Source: Psychrobacter urativorans (GTDB lineage Bacteria; Pseudomonadota; Gammaproteobacteria; Pseudomonadales; Moraxellaceae). Taken from it: 64,000 nucleotides of DNA. Positions 43,961-52,131 of the stretch are shown here, piece by piece (the first letter of the stretch is position 1; each line of letters begins with the position of its first letter). Both the position numbers and the translations under genes were made by a program. The stretch covers positions 2,170,001 to 2,234,000 of the forward strand of contig NZ_CP012678.1 of the NCBI RefSeq assembly GCF_001298525.1. Reading direction: 5' to 3'. The notes under the pieces were generated by a model. The model was not told the origin of the DNA, ran no database searches, and saw nothing but the letters and a program-made list of their open reading frames with translations.

Positions 43961-44662
43961 ATGGACTTTGCAAGCTACTGGCAATATAGCGACATGGTGA
44001 CCAAAAGCCTGTTTTTCGTACTCTTGCTCTTATCGATGTTTTCTTGGGTAACCGGTATCCTCCGCGTGTTGCAAAGTCGCAAGCTGGCGATGGACGTTGC
44101 TGATGATTTAAGTCAGCAAATGCAAGAAAAGCGTCCCGCATTGTCAGGATTGGATGCCGCAGGACGTCGTTTGGTCACTGAGCAAGCCTTGCTCCAACAT
44201 ATCGGACGCTATCGCTATACCAGTGAGCGTGGTTTGCCTATCTTAGGTACGACTGCCGCCATTGCGCCATTTATTGGGCTATTTGGTACGGTATGGGGTA
44301 TTTTTCATGCGCTACATAATATTGGTGTCAGTGGTCAAGCGGGGCTTGGACAAGTTGCCGCTCCCGTTGGTGAAGCGTTAATTATGACTGGTTTAGGTAT
44401 TGCCGTTGCTATTCCAGCCGTGGTGTTTTATAACCTTGCCGTGCGTATCAACCGTCGTGTCATGTACCATGCCAATGATCGCGCGCATGATTTGCTAGCG
44501 CAATCTGTTGTCCTAACAACCGCTCAACCGGCAGCGGATCAAAGTCATCCTAATCATGCTCAGGTAGCAACCAATGTAGCAAAGACTGGTGTGAGTCATA
44601 CTAAACCAGTTTTTAATGAGCAAAACTCTGACCAGCATAAATCGTTACCTTCACAATTATAA
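43961..44662 (+). CDS. exbB: Biopolymer transport protein ExbB
   Basis: 233 residues from the ATG at 43961, which has AAGGAG at good spacing. Three membrane helices: SLFFVLLLLSMFSWVTGIL, GLPILGTTAAIAPFIGLFGTVWGI and IMTGLGIAVAIPAVVFYNL, the MotA/TolQ/ExbB channel signature. A polar C-terminal tail of ~50 residues is rich in His, Ser and Asn. Proton-channel partner of ExbD in the TonB motor. 105 bp after tonB, 75 bp before exbD. Confidence 0.93.
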   Translation: MDFASYWQYSDMVTKSLFFVLLLLSMFSWVTGILRVLQSRKLAMDVADDLSQQMQEKRPALSGLDAAGRRLVTEQALLQHIGRYRYTSERGLPILGTTAAIAPFIGLFGTVWGIFHALHNIGVSGQAGLGQVAAPVGEALIMTGLGIAVAIPAVVFYNLAVRINRRVMYHANDRAHDLLAQSVVLTTAQPAADQSHPNHAQVATNVAKTGVSHTKPVFNEQNSDQHKSLPSQL

Positions 44663-44737
44663 AATGAAAGTCGCGCTGTATATAAACAGAACTGGTTAGA
44701 ACAATGACACACAATTGCGAAAATGATTGAGAACTCT

Positions 44738-45139
44738 ATGGCATTTCAGTTAGGTGATGATGACGTACAAGGCATGAATGAGATGAACCTCATTCCGCTG
44801 ATTGATGTCATGTTGGTATTGATGATTATATTTTTATTGACCGCTACAGTCTTGAATCCTACCGTGCCGCTCGATTTACCCAAGACTAGCGCAGTTATCA
44901 ATGAGCAGCCGCCCGAAGTGATTCAAATCAGCATTGATAAAGATGCAGGTATTTTTTGGGACAGTGAGCCTGTCAGTATAGAAGAGTTAAATGTGCGGCT
45001 ACAACAACAAAGTGCGACGGGCAAAGATCCTGCTATTCAGCTGCGCGCGGACAAAGACAGCAAATATGATACCGTGGCGCAAGTACTAGCGTCGGCAAGC
45101 CAAGCAGGACTGAGTAAAATTGCCTTTGTGAATGAATAG
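44738..45139 (+). CDS. exbD: Biopolymer transport protein ExbD
   Basis: 133 residues from the ATG at 44738 (TGAGA upstream); an in-frame ATG at 44723 is also possible. Short cytosolic segment, one helix MNLIPLIDVMLVLMIIFLL carrying the essential Asp, then a periplasmic domain with LRADKDSKYDTVAQVLASA, the ExbD/TolR signature. Ends the tonB-exbB-exbD operon; a terminator follows at 45261-45293. Confidence 0.94.
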   Translation: MAFQLGDDDVQGMNEMNLIPLIDVMLVLMIIFLLTATVLNPTVPLDLPKTSAVINEQPPEVIQISIDKDAGIFWDSEPVSIEELNVRLQQQSATGKDPAIQLRADKDSKYDTVAQVLASASQAGLSKIAFVNE

Positions 45140-45260
45140 CTTTTATAAATGAATAACAGGCACTAAAAACAAGCGCTCACAATACAAGCAAATGCGGTTA
45201 GTAATAGAAAAATCAGCAGAATAAAAAGAAAAATAAATAAAATAATAAAACTTATCTCCA

Positions 45261-45293
45261 ACCTCGCAAGGATTACCCTGCGGGGTTTTCTTT
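45261..45293 (+). terminator. Terminator of the tonB-exbB-exbD operon
   Basis: CCTCGCAAGG and CCCTGCGGGG form a stem with one mismatch, followed by TTTTCTTTATTT. Confidence 0.75.
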
Positions 45294-45384
45294 ATTTGAC
45301 TACTATATTGTTGATGGTTAAATTTATTATTAAATCGGATAATTTATAACAAGTATTAAGCACTATTGAACCGCTACTTAATTA

Positions 45385-45912
45385 TTACCAACCATAACCA
45401 AAGGGGCGATAAGGATAGTCAAAGCGTCCGTAGCCATAACCAAACGGCGATGGCGAGTAATAAGGCGAACGTAAGTTATCAAGGTCACGTTGGCGGATAT
45501 AATAGTAGCGCCCTTGTGCATACGCCTCTTCTAGCTTTTCAATGCCGTCAAGGGGACAGACAGGCTGCCAGTCATAGCCTTCACGACCAAGCTTATAGGC
45601 ATTTAGTTCGGTACAATATTTTTTCAGTCCTTGCTGGCGACCTTGCTCCCAAACGATACGATTGGGCGTTGCCCCGACGACGCTGGCGCAGCTATTAATA
45701 TAGTGACCAAAGTAATCCCCTGAGCGACCGCGCAGCCCATCTGTATAGCCAACTTCTTGCCAATTACTGGCTTGGCACTGCTGCGGTGTTAGGCTTTGAG
45801 TCGTCGCACAACCGGATACAGCCAGTAGCGCAGCCCCCATTAGTGTGAGTACAGACAGAGTTTTATGGGTAGACAGCAAAGACAGGGACGGTGTTTTTAT
45901 AATATTAGTCAT
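45385..45912 (-). CDS. DUF2799 lipoprotein
   Basis: 175 residues from the ATG at 45912, which has AGG at good spacing; a GTG at 45927 is also in frame. Lipoprotein signal with lipobox AVSGC (Cys ~34). The mature part has NWQEVGYTDGLRGRSGDYFG, GRQQGLKKYCTELNAYKLGREG and CPLDGIEKLEEAYAQGRYYY, the repeated W..G..DG / YC....AY..G pattern of DUF2799. The C-terminus is Tyr/Gly/Pro-rich and low-complexity. Function unknown; envelope location expected. Confidence 0.85.
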   Translation of the reverse strand: MTNIIKTPSLSLLSTHKTLSVLTLMGAALLAVSGCATTQSLTPQQCQASNWQEVGYTDGLRGRSGDYFGHYINSCASVVGATPNRIVWEQGRQQGLKKYCTELNAYKLGREGYDWQPVCPLDGIEKLEEAYAQGRYYYIRQRDLDNLRSPYYSPSPFGYGYGRFDYPYRPFGYGW

Positions 45913-46206
45913 AATAAACCTGCGCACGTTTAAAATTATGGTTTATCATAGCATTTTTTATTATCAGTAACATTTGATGTCTTGTTATCAGATTTATTTT
46001 AATGATTCTTAAGAGATTGATATAAAAGGTTAAATAGTAAGATGCTGGCGAGTAATACGGGTCGCAAACAAGGGTGTAAACTTGATTTTTAAATAGGTGT
46101 GCCTATTTAAGTACTTGCTTAAGTACCTATTTAATTACCTGCATATCACGATCGGCTGTACTTTATTGGCAGTTAACATTTAATTCAGCTAAAAGGCTAG
46201 AGTGTC

Positions 46207-46863
46207 ATGGGAATATGGATTGCCGTTGCTATTGTACTATTCGTATTCGGGAGTATGATGGCACTCAAACCGAGCGGTATTGACCAACGTTTGGATAGAC
46301 TACGCATGACTGCGCGTCGGCTAGAGCTCAATCCAAAGCTGGTTGCTTGTCCGGATTGGATCAAAGGTAAAGACAATGAATATGGTCGCGGTATGCTTGG
46401 ACAATATGGCTTAGTGCTGGACAATGTACAAATGCCGCACACACGCTATAAAGCGATTGATGGACAATGGCGTCCTGATAGCGGTGTTGCTGATAGCACC
46501 TCGGGCAGTGGTGGACATGTGTCTACGAGCTTTAATTTAGATAAAGTGGCGCTGGCACTACCACCAACGATTGAACCCTTTGTCAAAGCGTTATTGATTA
46601 AAGCCAATAGCATTGTCATTTATTGGGAAGATATCGCTTATGTGCGTCCGGCAACCAATCCTGCCTATAAGTCTTTTGAGATTGAAGCAGACTTATTGAT
46701 ACTAAAAGCGCAGCTTGAACAGTGGGCATTACAAATGCAGGCAAGTCCGCGCAGTCGTGCTAACAATATTAATGCTAATGATAGTAGTGTTAATAGTCCT
46801 CATAAAAATAGCACTCATAAAAATAGTGGCATTAATAGCAAAATGCTCAACAAAAGCTTTTAA
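46207..46863 (+). CDS. Unrecognised N-terminally membrane-anchored protein
   Basis: 218 residues. One N-terminal helix (IAVAIVLFVFGSMMALKPSG) and then a soluble domain containing RMTARRLELNPKLVACPDWI, MLGQYGLVLDNVQMPHTRYKA and ALALPPTIEPFVKALLIKANSIVIYWEDIAYVRP. The last 50 residues are an Asn/Ser/His/Lys-rich repeat (HKNSTHKNSG), probably disordered. No catalytic motif recognised. Single gene between the DUF2799 gene and topA; likely a Moraxellaceae-restricted family. Confidence 0.7.
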   Translation: MGIWIAVAIVLFVFGSMMALKPSGIDQRLDRLRMTARRLELNPKLVACPDWIKGKDNEYGRGMLGQYGLVLDNVQMPHTRYKAIDGQWRPDSGVADSTSGSGGHVSTSFNLDKVALALPPTIEPFVKALLIKANSIVIYWEDIAYVRPATNPAYKSFEIEADLLILKAQLEQWALQMQASPRSRANNINANDSSVNSPHKNSTHKNSGINSKMLNKSF

Positions 46864-47159
46864 TTAAAAATTGCTTATCAAATTGTAGTAGTGCAGATAA
46901 AAACTTAATAGCAAGTTTTCTAAAAACAATAAGCTTGTATTTATCAGTCATATAAAAGGTTGTTTCGTGACCTGCGTATTTATTTACAGTTGACATCTTA
47001 ACTCTTAGCAGTGTAACGTCTTGATAGCTTTAGCTCTATTTGATAGTTTTCGTCTGTTTTATGACCATTTTTATTAGCAGTAGCCGTTATAATAAATAAA
47101 TGAGCGATAACAACGGGCAACGCTGCTAAATTCTATTTACTTTTAATTCATTTATTCTG

Positions 47160-49850
47160 GTGTCGTCACAAATGGCAAAAACCACAAGTACAAAAAGCGC
47201 AACGTCTATCGATGAACCTTCTGCCAATAGCGCTAAGGGTAAATCGTTGGTGATCGTTGAATCACCCGCCAAAGCAAAAACGATTAATAAATACTTGGGT
47301 AATGACTTTATCGTACGCTCTAGTATTGGGCATGTGCGAGATTTACCAGTGGGCGCGAGTAAAGGCGCTAAAAAGGCGACAACGACTAAAAAAGACGAGG
47401 GCTTAAGCAAAGAAGAAAAAACTCAGCAAGCCTTGGTGCGTCGTATGGGCGTTGACCCTGAGCATGGCTGGGCGGCAGTTTATGAAGTGCTGCCGAATAA
47501 AACCAAAGTTATCAAAGAACTAAAGGCGTTAGCCAAAGACGCCGATAAAATCTATCTGGCAACGGATATGGATAGAGAAGGGGAAGCCATCGCGTGGCAT
47601 CTCAAAGAAGTGATTGGTGGTGCTGATAGCAAATATGAGCGCGTGGTCTTTAACGAGATTACCAAAACTGCCATTCAAAATGCCTTTAAGCAGCCGTCAA
47701 AACTTGATATCGACCGCGTGAATGCGCAGCAAGCGCGACGCTTTTTGGATCGCGTGGTTGGTTTTATGGTATCGCCACTGCTATGGCAAAAAGTTGCCCG
47801 TGGTCTGTCGGCAGGTCGCGTACAGTCGGTTGCCATGCGTCTGGTCGTTGAACGTGAGCATGAAATTCGTGCCTTTATTCCTGAAGAGTACTGGCAGATT
47901 TTTGCAGATACCCATATTGCAGATAGTAAAGCCAAAAACGCTACAGACGCTGAGCAAACGCCTATTCGTCTAGAAGTGACCAAACAAGATGGCAAACCAT
48001 TGAAGTTGGTCAATAAAGAGCAGACCGATAAGGTTTTAGACGTTCTTAATTCTGCAAGTTATATCGTCAAAGAACGCGAAGAGAAACCAACGCAGTCGAA
48101 ACCTAGCGCGCCGTTTATTACCTCGACATTGCAACAAGCAGCAAGCACGCGTTTAGGTTTCTCTGTTAAAAAGACCATGATTTTGGCGCAGCGTCTGTAT
48201 GAAGCCGGTCATATTACTTATATGCGTACCGATTCGACGTTTTTATCTGGCGATGCCTTAAATACTGTTCGTGGTTATCTTGAAGATAATTTTGGCAGCA
48301 AATATGTGCCAGAAAAGCCCAATTTTTATGGTAATAAACAAAACGCCCAAGAAGCGCATGAAGCGATTCGCCCCTCTGCTGTGCATGTAAAATCTACCCA
48401 ACTTAAAGATGTCGAGCGTGATGCGATTCGTCTGTATGAATTAATTTGGCGTCAGTTCGTGGCTTGTCAGATGACACCTGCGAAATATCTGTCGGTCAAT
48501 CTATTTGTAGCGGCTGCTGACGTTGAGTTAAAAGCGCGCGGTCGTACCATGGTCTTTGATGGCTATACCAGAGTATTATCTCCCGCCAAAACCGATGACA
48601 CCTTATTGCCAGATGTTAAAAAAGGCGATGAGCTGATTTTAGATAAGCTCGATCCCAGTCAGCATTTCACCAAACCTGCTCCGCGCTTTACCGAAGCGAG
48701 CTTGGTGAAAGAGCTTGAGAAAAAAGGCATTGGTCGTCCCTCCACTTATGCCTCAATTATCTCAACCATTCAAGACCGTGGTTATGTAAAACTTGAAAAC
48801 AAACGCTTATTTGCTGAAAAAATGGGTGATATTGTCACTGATAGATTAACGGCAAGTTTTCCAGATTTAATGGATTATACCTTTACTGCCGCGTTAGAGG
48901 ACAAGCTCGATCACGTTGCTGAAGGTGAGCAAGATTGGAAAGATGTGCTAGATGATTTCTACAGCGACTTTAAAGTGAAGCTTGAGCACGCTAAAGATAA
49001 AGACGGGATGCGCCCTAATGATCCGACCGATGTACCAGATATCCATTGCGACTTGTGTGATCGTCCGATGCAGTTGCGTACCGGCTCTACAGGCGTATTT
49101 TTAGGTTGTACTGGTTATAACTTACCGCCTAAAGAGCGCTGTAAAGGCACCAAGAATTTAATGCCAGTAGAGGCTTTTGCCAATCTCGATGACCCAGAAG
49201 GCGATGATGAAGCCGCTGAAGTCAGAGATTTAATGGAGAAAAAGCGCTGCCCGAAATGTGGTACGGCAATGAATGGTTATATTGTTGACGGCGGCTTGAA
49301 ACTGCACGTCTGTGGTAATAATCCTGATTGTGATGGTTATGTGTTAGAAGAAGGCAAGTTTGAAATACCGGGTTCGGATTCTCCTACCATTGATTGTAAT
49401 AAATGCGATGGGCAAATGGAGCTTAAGACCGGACGCTTTGGTCCTTACTTTGCGTGTCAAAAGTGTGACAATACGCGCAAAGTGTTGAAAACGGGTGAGG
49501 CTGCACCGCCACGCATGGATCTCATTCATTTGCCAGAGCTAAAATCGGCGAAGCATGAAGACTACTTCATCTTACGTGAAGGGGCGGCAGGTATGTTCTT
49601 AGCAGCTTCTAAATTTCCAAAAATTCGTGAGACGCGTCCACCAAAATTAGCTGAATTAAGAGAAGTTAAAGATAAGATGGAAGAAAAGTTCCAGTATCTA
49701 TTTGCCGGACCAGACGAAGATCCTGACGGTAACCCAACCATTTTACGTTGGTCACGTAAGAAAAAAGAGCAATATATCGGCTCTGAGAAAAACGGCAAAG
49801 CCACGCGTTGGGGTGTGTACTGGCGTAATGGCGAATGGGTAGAAGAGTAA
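47160..49850 (+). CDS. topA: DNA topoisomerase I
   Basis: Relaxes negatively supercoiled DNA by single-strand passage. 896 residues. Toprim domain: [18 protein letters not shown] and [15 protein letters not shown]. The active-site Tyr is in [33 protein letters not shown] follows. C-terminal zinc ribbons: CDLCDRPM...CTG...C, CPKCGTAM...CGNNPDC and CNKCDGQM...CQKC. Start: GTG at 47160 or ATG at 47172 in the same frame; neither has a strong Shine-Dalgarno. A clear terminator follows. Confidence 0.96.
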   Translation: MSSQMAKTTSTKSATSIDEPSANSAKGKSLVIVESPAKAKTINKYLGNDFIVRSSIGHVRDLPVGASKGAKKATTTKKDEGLSKEEKTQQALVRRMGVDPEHGWAAVYEVLPNKTKVIKELKALAKDADKIYLATDMDREGEAIAWHLKEVIGGADSKYERVVFNEITKTAIQNAFKQPSKLDIDRVNAQQARRFLDRVVGFMVSPLLWQKVARGLSAGRVQSVAMRLVVEREHEIRAFIPEEYWQIFADTHIADSKAKNATDAEQTPIRLEVTKQDGKPLKLVNKEQTDKVLDVLNSASYIVKEREEKPTQSKPSAPFITSTLQQAASTRLGFSVKKTMILAQRLYEAGHITYMRTDSTFLSGDALNTVRGYLEDNFGSKYVPEKPNFYGNKQNAQEAHEAIRPSAVHVKSTQLKDVERDAIRLYELIWRQFVACQMTPAKYLSVNLFVAAADVELKARGRTMVFDGYTRVLSPAKTDDTLLPDVKKGDELILDKLDPSQHFTKPAPRFTEASLVKELEKKGIGRPSTYASIISTIQDRGYVKLENKRLFAEKMGDIVTDRLTASFPDLMDYTFTAALEDKLDHVAEGEQDWKDVLDDFYSDFKVKLEHAKDKDGMRPNDPTDVPDIHCDLCDRPMQLRTGSTGVFLGCTGYNLPPKERCKGTKNLMPVEAFANLDDPEGDDEAAEVRDLMEKKRCPKCGTAMNGYIVDGGLKLHVCGNNPDCDGYVLEEGKFEIPGSDSPTIDCNKCDGQMELKTGRFGPYFACQKCDNTRKVLKTGEAAPPRMDLIHLPELKSAKHEDYFILREGAAGMFLAASKFPKIRETRPPKLAELREVKDKMEEKFQYLFAGPDEDPDGNPTILRWSRKKKEQYIGSEKNGKATRWGVYWRNGEWVEE

Positions 49851-49889
49851 TTGAGCTATTTCTCGCTTAATCTATAATAAGTGCTCAAT

Positions 49890-49921
49890 AAAAAACCTCT
49901 TATTCATTAAGAGGTTTTTTT
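49890..49921. terminator. Bidirectional terminator between topA and sodC
   Basis: AAAAAACCTCTT (49890-49901) pairs with AAGAGGTTTTTT (49909-49920). Confidence 0.92.
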
Positions 49922-49953
49922 ATATCATAAATAATTTTTACAAATAAAATTTA

Positions 49954-50511
49954 TTAGTTCTTTTCAATAATACCGCAAGCAATACGGTCACCTGATGCAC
50001 CCGCTGGTTGGCTAGTGTAATCATCAGCACCACCATGCACGATAAATGCCAAACGGTTGACGCTATATTTGCCTGCTTCTGCTGCAGAGATTTTCTTATT
50101 CACATAGTTAATCGTCGCGACGCCATCAGAATTAGCAGTCAAATTCGGCAAGTCACCAGCATGACCATTCATATCATCAGGATTAGAATGCGGCTTATTG
50201 TCTGGATTAAAATGTCCGCCTGCTGCTTTACCCATCATATCGCAGCTTCCGGTTTCATGAATATGCAGCGCAACTGTCTGACCCGCTTTTAAATGCGTCA
50301 ACTTACCATAGACTTGCACGCCACCGTCAACAGGACGTAAATACATTTGACCGACTTCGGTATGACTGGCATCAGTGGTTTTAATGATTGATTTTAGTAC
50401 GGGCTGACTGAGTGGATTTCCAGTTTTGAGCTGTCCTTCTGTACTTTGGCAACCGGTTATTGCTAAAGCAGAACCACATAACAAGGCACTCGCCATTATA
50501 ATTTTTTTCAT
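49954..50511 (-). CDS. sodC: Copper/zinc superoxide dismutase, lipoprotein form
   Basis: 185 residues from the ATG at 50511 (GGAG seven bases upstream). Signal with lipobox AITGC at about residue 21, so probably anchored in the envelope. Cu/Zn ligands: LHIHETGSC, GGHFNP and HGGADDYTSQPAGASGDRIACG with the active-site Arg; the disulfide cysteines are in GSC and IAC. Defends the periplasm against superoxide. Monocistronic and divergent from a small secreted protein gene. Confidence 0.95.
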   Translation of the reverse strand: MKKIIMASALLCGSALAITGCQSTEGQLKTGNPLSQPVLKSIIKTTDASHTEVGQMYLRPVDGGVQVYGKLTHLKAGQTVALHIHETGSCDMMGKAAGGHFNPDNKPHSNPDDMNGHAGDLPNLTANSDGVATINYVNKKISAAEAGKYSVNRLAFIVHGGADDYTSQPAGASGDRIACGIIEKN

Positions 50512-50765
50512 TATTATCTCCACTTATATTTAATTTTATTAAAATCCATTTTAGATAAAATGGTCATTATTCTTTAACTCGTAACCAGTATAGCGAAGCA
50601 TCAAAAATAGATATTCATTAGAAGCGCAACAAAGCGTTACTATATGTAAGCTGCGGCTAACAGAGAGTCTTATATTAATAACAGAACGTTAAGATAAGCT
50701 GACGAAATGACATGGTAAATAAAGCAGCAGTCCTGCAAAATAGCTGTTTGATAGTAGGTTTAAAT

Positions 50766-50807
50766 AATAACTAAGTTCGTAATAACTAAATTCGTAATAA
50801 TTAGGAG
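50766..50807 (+). repeat. 15-bp tandem repeat running into a ribosome-binding site
   Basis: AATAACTAAGTTCGT (50766-50780), AATAACTAAATTCGT (50781-50795), then a diverged copy AATAATTAGGAG (50796-50807) whose last bases are the Shine-Dalgarno of the downstream gene. Confidence 0.85.
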
Positions 50808-50812
50808 TGAGC

Positions 50813-51235
50813 ATGAAAGCTTTGTTTAAATTGGTCGGCTCAACTGGATTGGTCGTGGTAATGTTAGGGGCGGGAACTGTCACCGCGCAAGCAGCAACGC
50901 AAACAGGCGACACGCAATATAGTGACGATTGCGGTGCTAAAGAGTTGCGTATGAATAAAGGTCGCTATGATGTGAGCCGAGCTGGTGCAGTAAAGGGTAA
51001 CAACTACTGTGAATACTACTTTTATGCTAAAAAAGGGCAGCGGGTAAGTGCGACGATCGTTGGTAGCGCTGATTTATATCCTATATTGTACGGCACTAAC
51101 TCAACAGATTTAAGCACGCAAACGGTCACACTTAATAAAACCGGCAAGCATATTATCCGTGTATTACAGCCACGCAATCAAGCACGCGCCAGTAATATGT
51201 CTAAGCCGTATTATTTGACGCTGAAGATTAAGTAA
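50813..51235 (+). CDS. Small secreted protein of unknown family
   Basis: 140 residues from the ATG at 50813, six bases after TAGGAG. Signal peptide of about 25 residues ending AQA-AT. The mature domain has two Cys pairs' worth of candidates (DDCGAKEL, NNYCEYYF), which could form one disulfide. The pattern GQRVSATIVGSADLYPILYG...TLNKTGKHIIRVLQPRNQARAS resembles bacterial pre-peptidase C-type beta-sandwich domains that bind surfaces or polysaccharide. Family call is inference. Periplasmic or secreted; no operon partner. Confidence 0.7.
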   Translation: MKALFKLVGSTGLVVVMLGAGTVTAQAATQTGDTQYSDDCGAKELRMNKGRYDVSRAGAVKGNNYCEYYFYAKKGQRVSATIVGSADLYPILYGTNSTDLSTQTVTLNKTGKHIIRVLQPRNQARASNMSKPYYLTLKIK

Positions 51236-51285
51236 GCTGTTTTTTCATAAGATTTATGGATAGTTAAAGCACAGTCAATATGAAC

Positions 51286-51318
51286 AAAAAAGCCAAGCAT
51301 TTATTGCTAGGCTTTTTT
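51286..51318. terminator. Bidirectional terminator at 51.3 kb
   Basis: AAAAAAGCCAAGCA and TGCTAGGCTTTTTT pair apart from a central bulge; lies between convergent genes. Confidence 0.88.
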
Positions 51319-51334
51319 GCGTTCCAAACTTAAA

Positions 51335-51991
51335 TTAACGCTGAGGCCTTTCTTTATTTTGCCAAACTAAGGTTTCGCCTGATGCCATTGTTTGTAGTAG
51401 GTTATAGGGTGGAAACTGAGTTTGGTTTTTTGATTCCAGTTTTTTGGATTGTAAGCTTAACGTGAGATTACTGCTGCTATTGCGCATTAAATCAAATAGA
51501 GCGGTCTCAATGCGATTGCCTGTTTCACCGCAATTTATCGCGGAACTAAGGATGTTACTTACCTTGAAAGTATTATCTGTTAACAGAAAATAGGGCGCAC
51601 TAGAACCATTGCAGTCTGCATTAAAAGCAACATATGGACCGTCTGGACTATTTCTAAATTCGAGTGAAATAGGATGGTTAGGATAATAAAAATCACTGAT
51701 AGGCTGTCGAGATATAATCTTTCTATTATCATCAAAAGTATTATGAACAGCGCTAACCAAACGCCAGTTGTAGCGCTCTAACAGCTCGTTAGTAATAGAT
51801 AAGTCAGTATGAGTAGGTAAGGCGTTTTTTACTGTCGTCTCGTCTGTAATTTCAGAGTTATTTTGAATAGGGGTTGTATTGATGATGGCAGCGGTCAGCT
51901 GAGCCTTTGCAACAGAAGTGGATTGACAGCCTATTAGACCTATTGAAAACGACACAACTGAACATACGTATAGAGCTGAACGGTTTAACAT
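51335..51991 (-). CDS. META-domain lipoprotein (HslJ-like)
   Basis: 218 residues from the ATG at 51991. Lipobox IGLIGC (Cys ~22), an Asn/Thr-rich linker, then a META-type domain: LLERYNWRLVSAVHN, GPYVAFNADCNGSSAPYFL, ILSSAINCGETGNRIETALFDLM. The W..V and GCN.. (here DCNGSS) positions and the paired cysteines are typical of META/HslJ proteins. Envelope stress or antibiotic tolerance roles are known for some members; nothing here specifies one. An in-frame TTG at 52006 is a less likely start. Confidence 0.75.
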   Translation of the reverse strand: MLNRSALYVCSVVSFSIGLIGCQSTSVAKAQLTAAIINTTPIQNNSEITDETTVKNALPTHTDLSITNELLERYNWRLVSAVHNTFDDNRKIISRQPISDFYYPNHPISLEFRNSPDGPYVAFNADCNGSSAPYFLLTDNTFKVSNILSSAINCGETGNRIETALFDLMRNSSSNLTLSLQSKKLESKNQTQFPPYNLLQTMASGETLVWQNKERPQR

Positions 51992-52065
51992 TATTATTAT
52001 TACCAAATAAACATTTGTCCAAAATATAGCATGATATTTTAATAAGATTGTTGTTTGTTATTGCT

Positions 52066-52100
52066 AAAAAAAGCCGCCTACATTGCGTAAGCGGCTTTTT
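52066..52100. terminator. Terminator between lon and the META lipoprotein gene
   Basis: AAAAAAGCCGC and GCGGCTTTTT flank a short loop, just after the lon stop on the minus strand. Confidence 0.85.
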
Positions 52101-52131
52101 GATTGCTAAGGCTAAATTATGGAAGGTTCGA

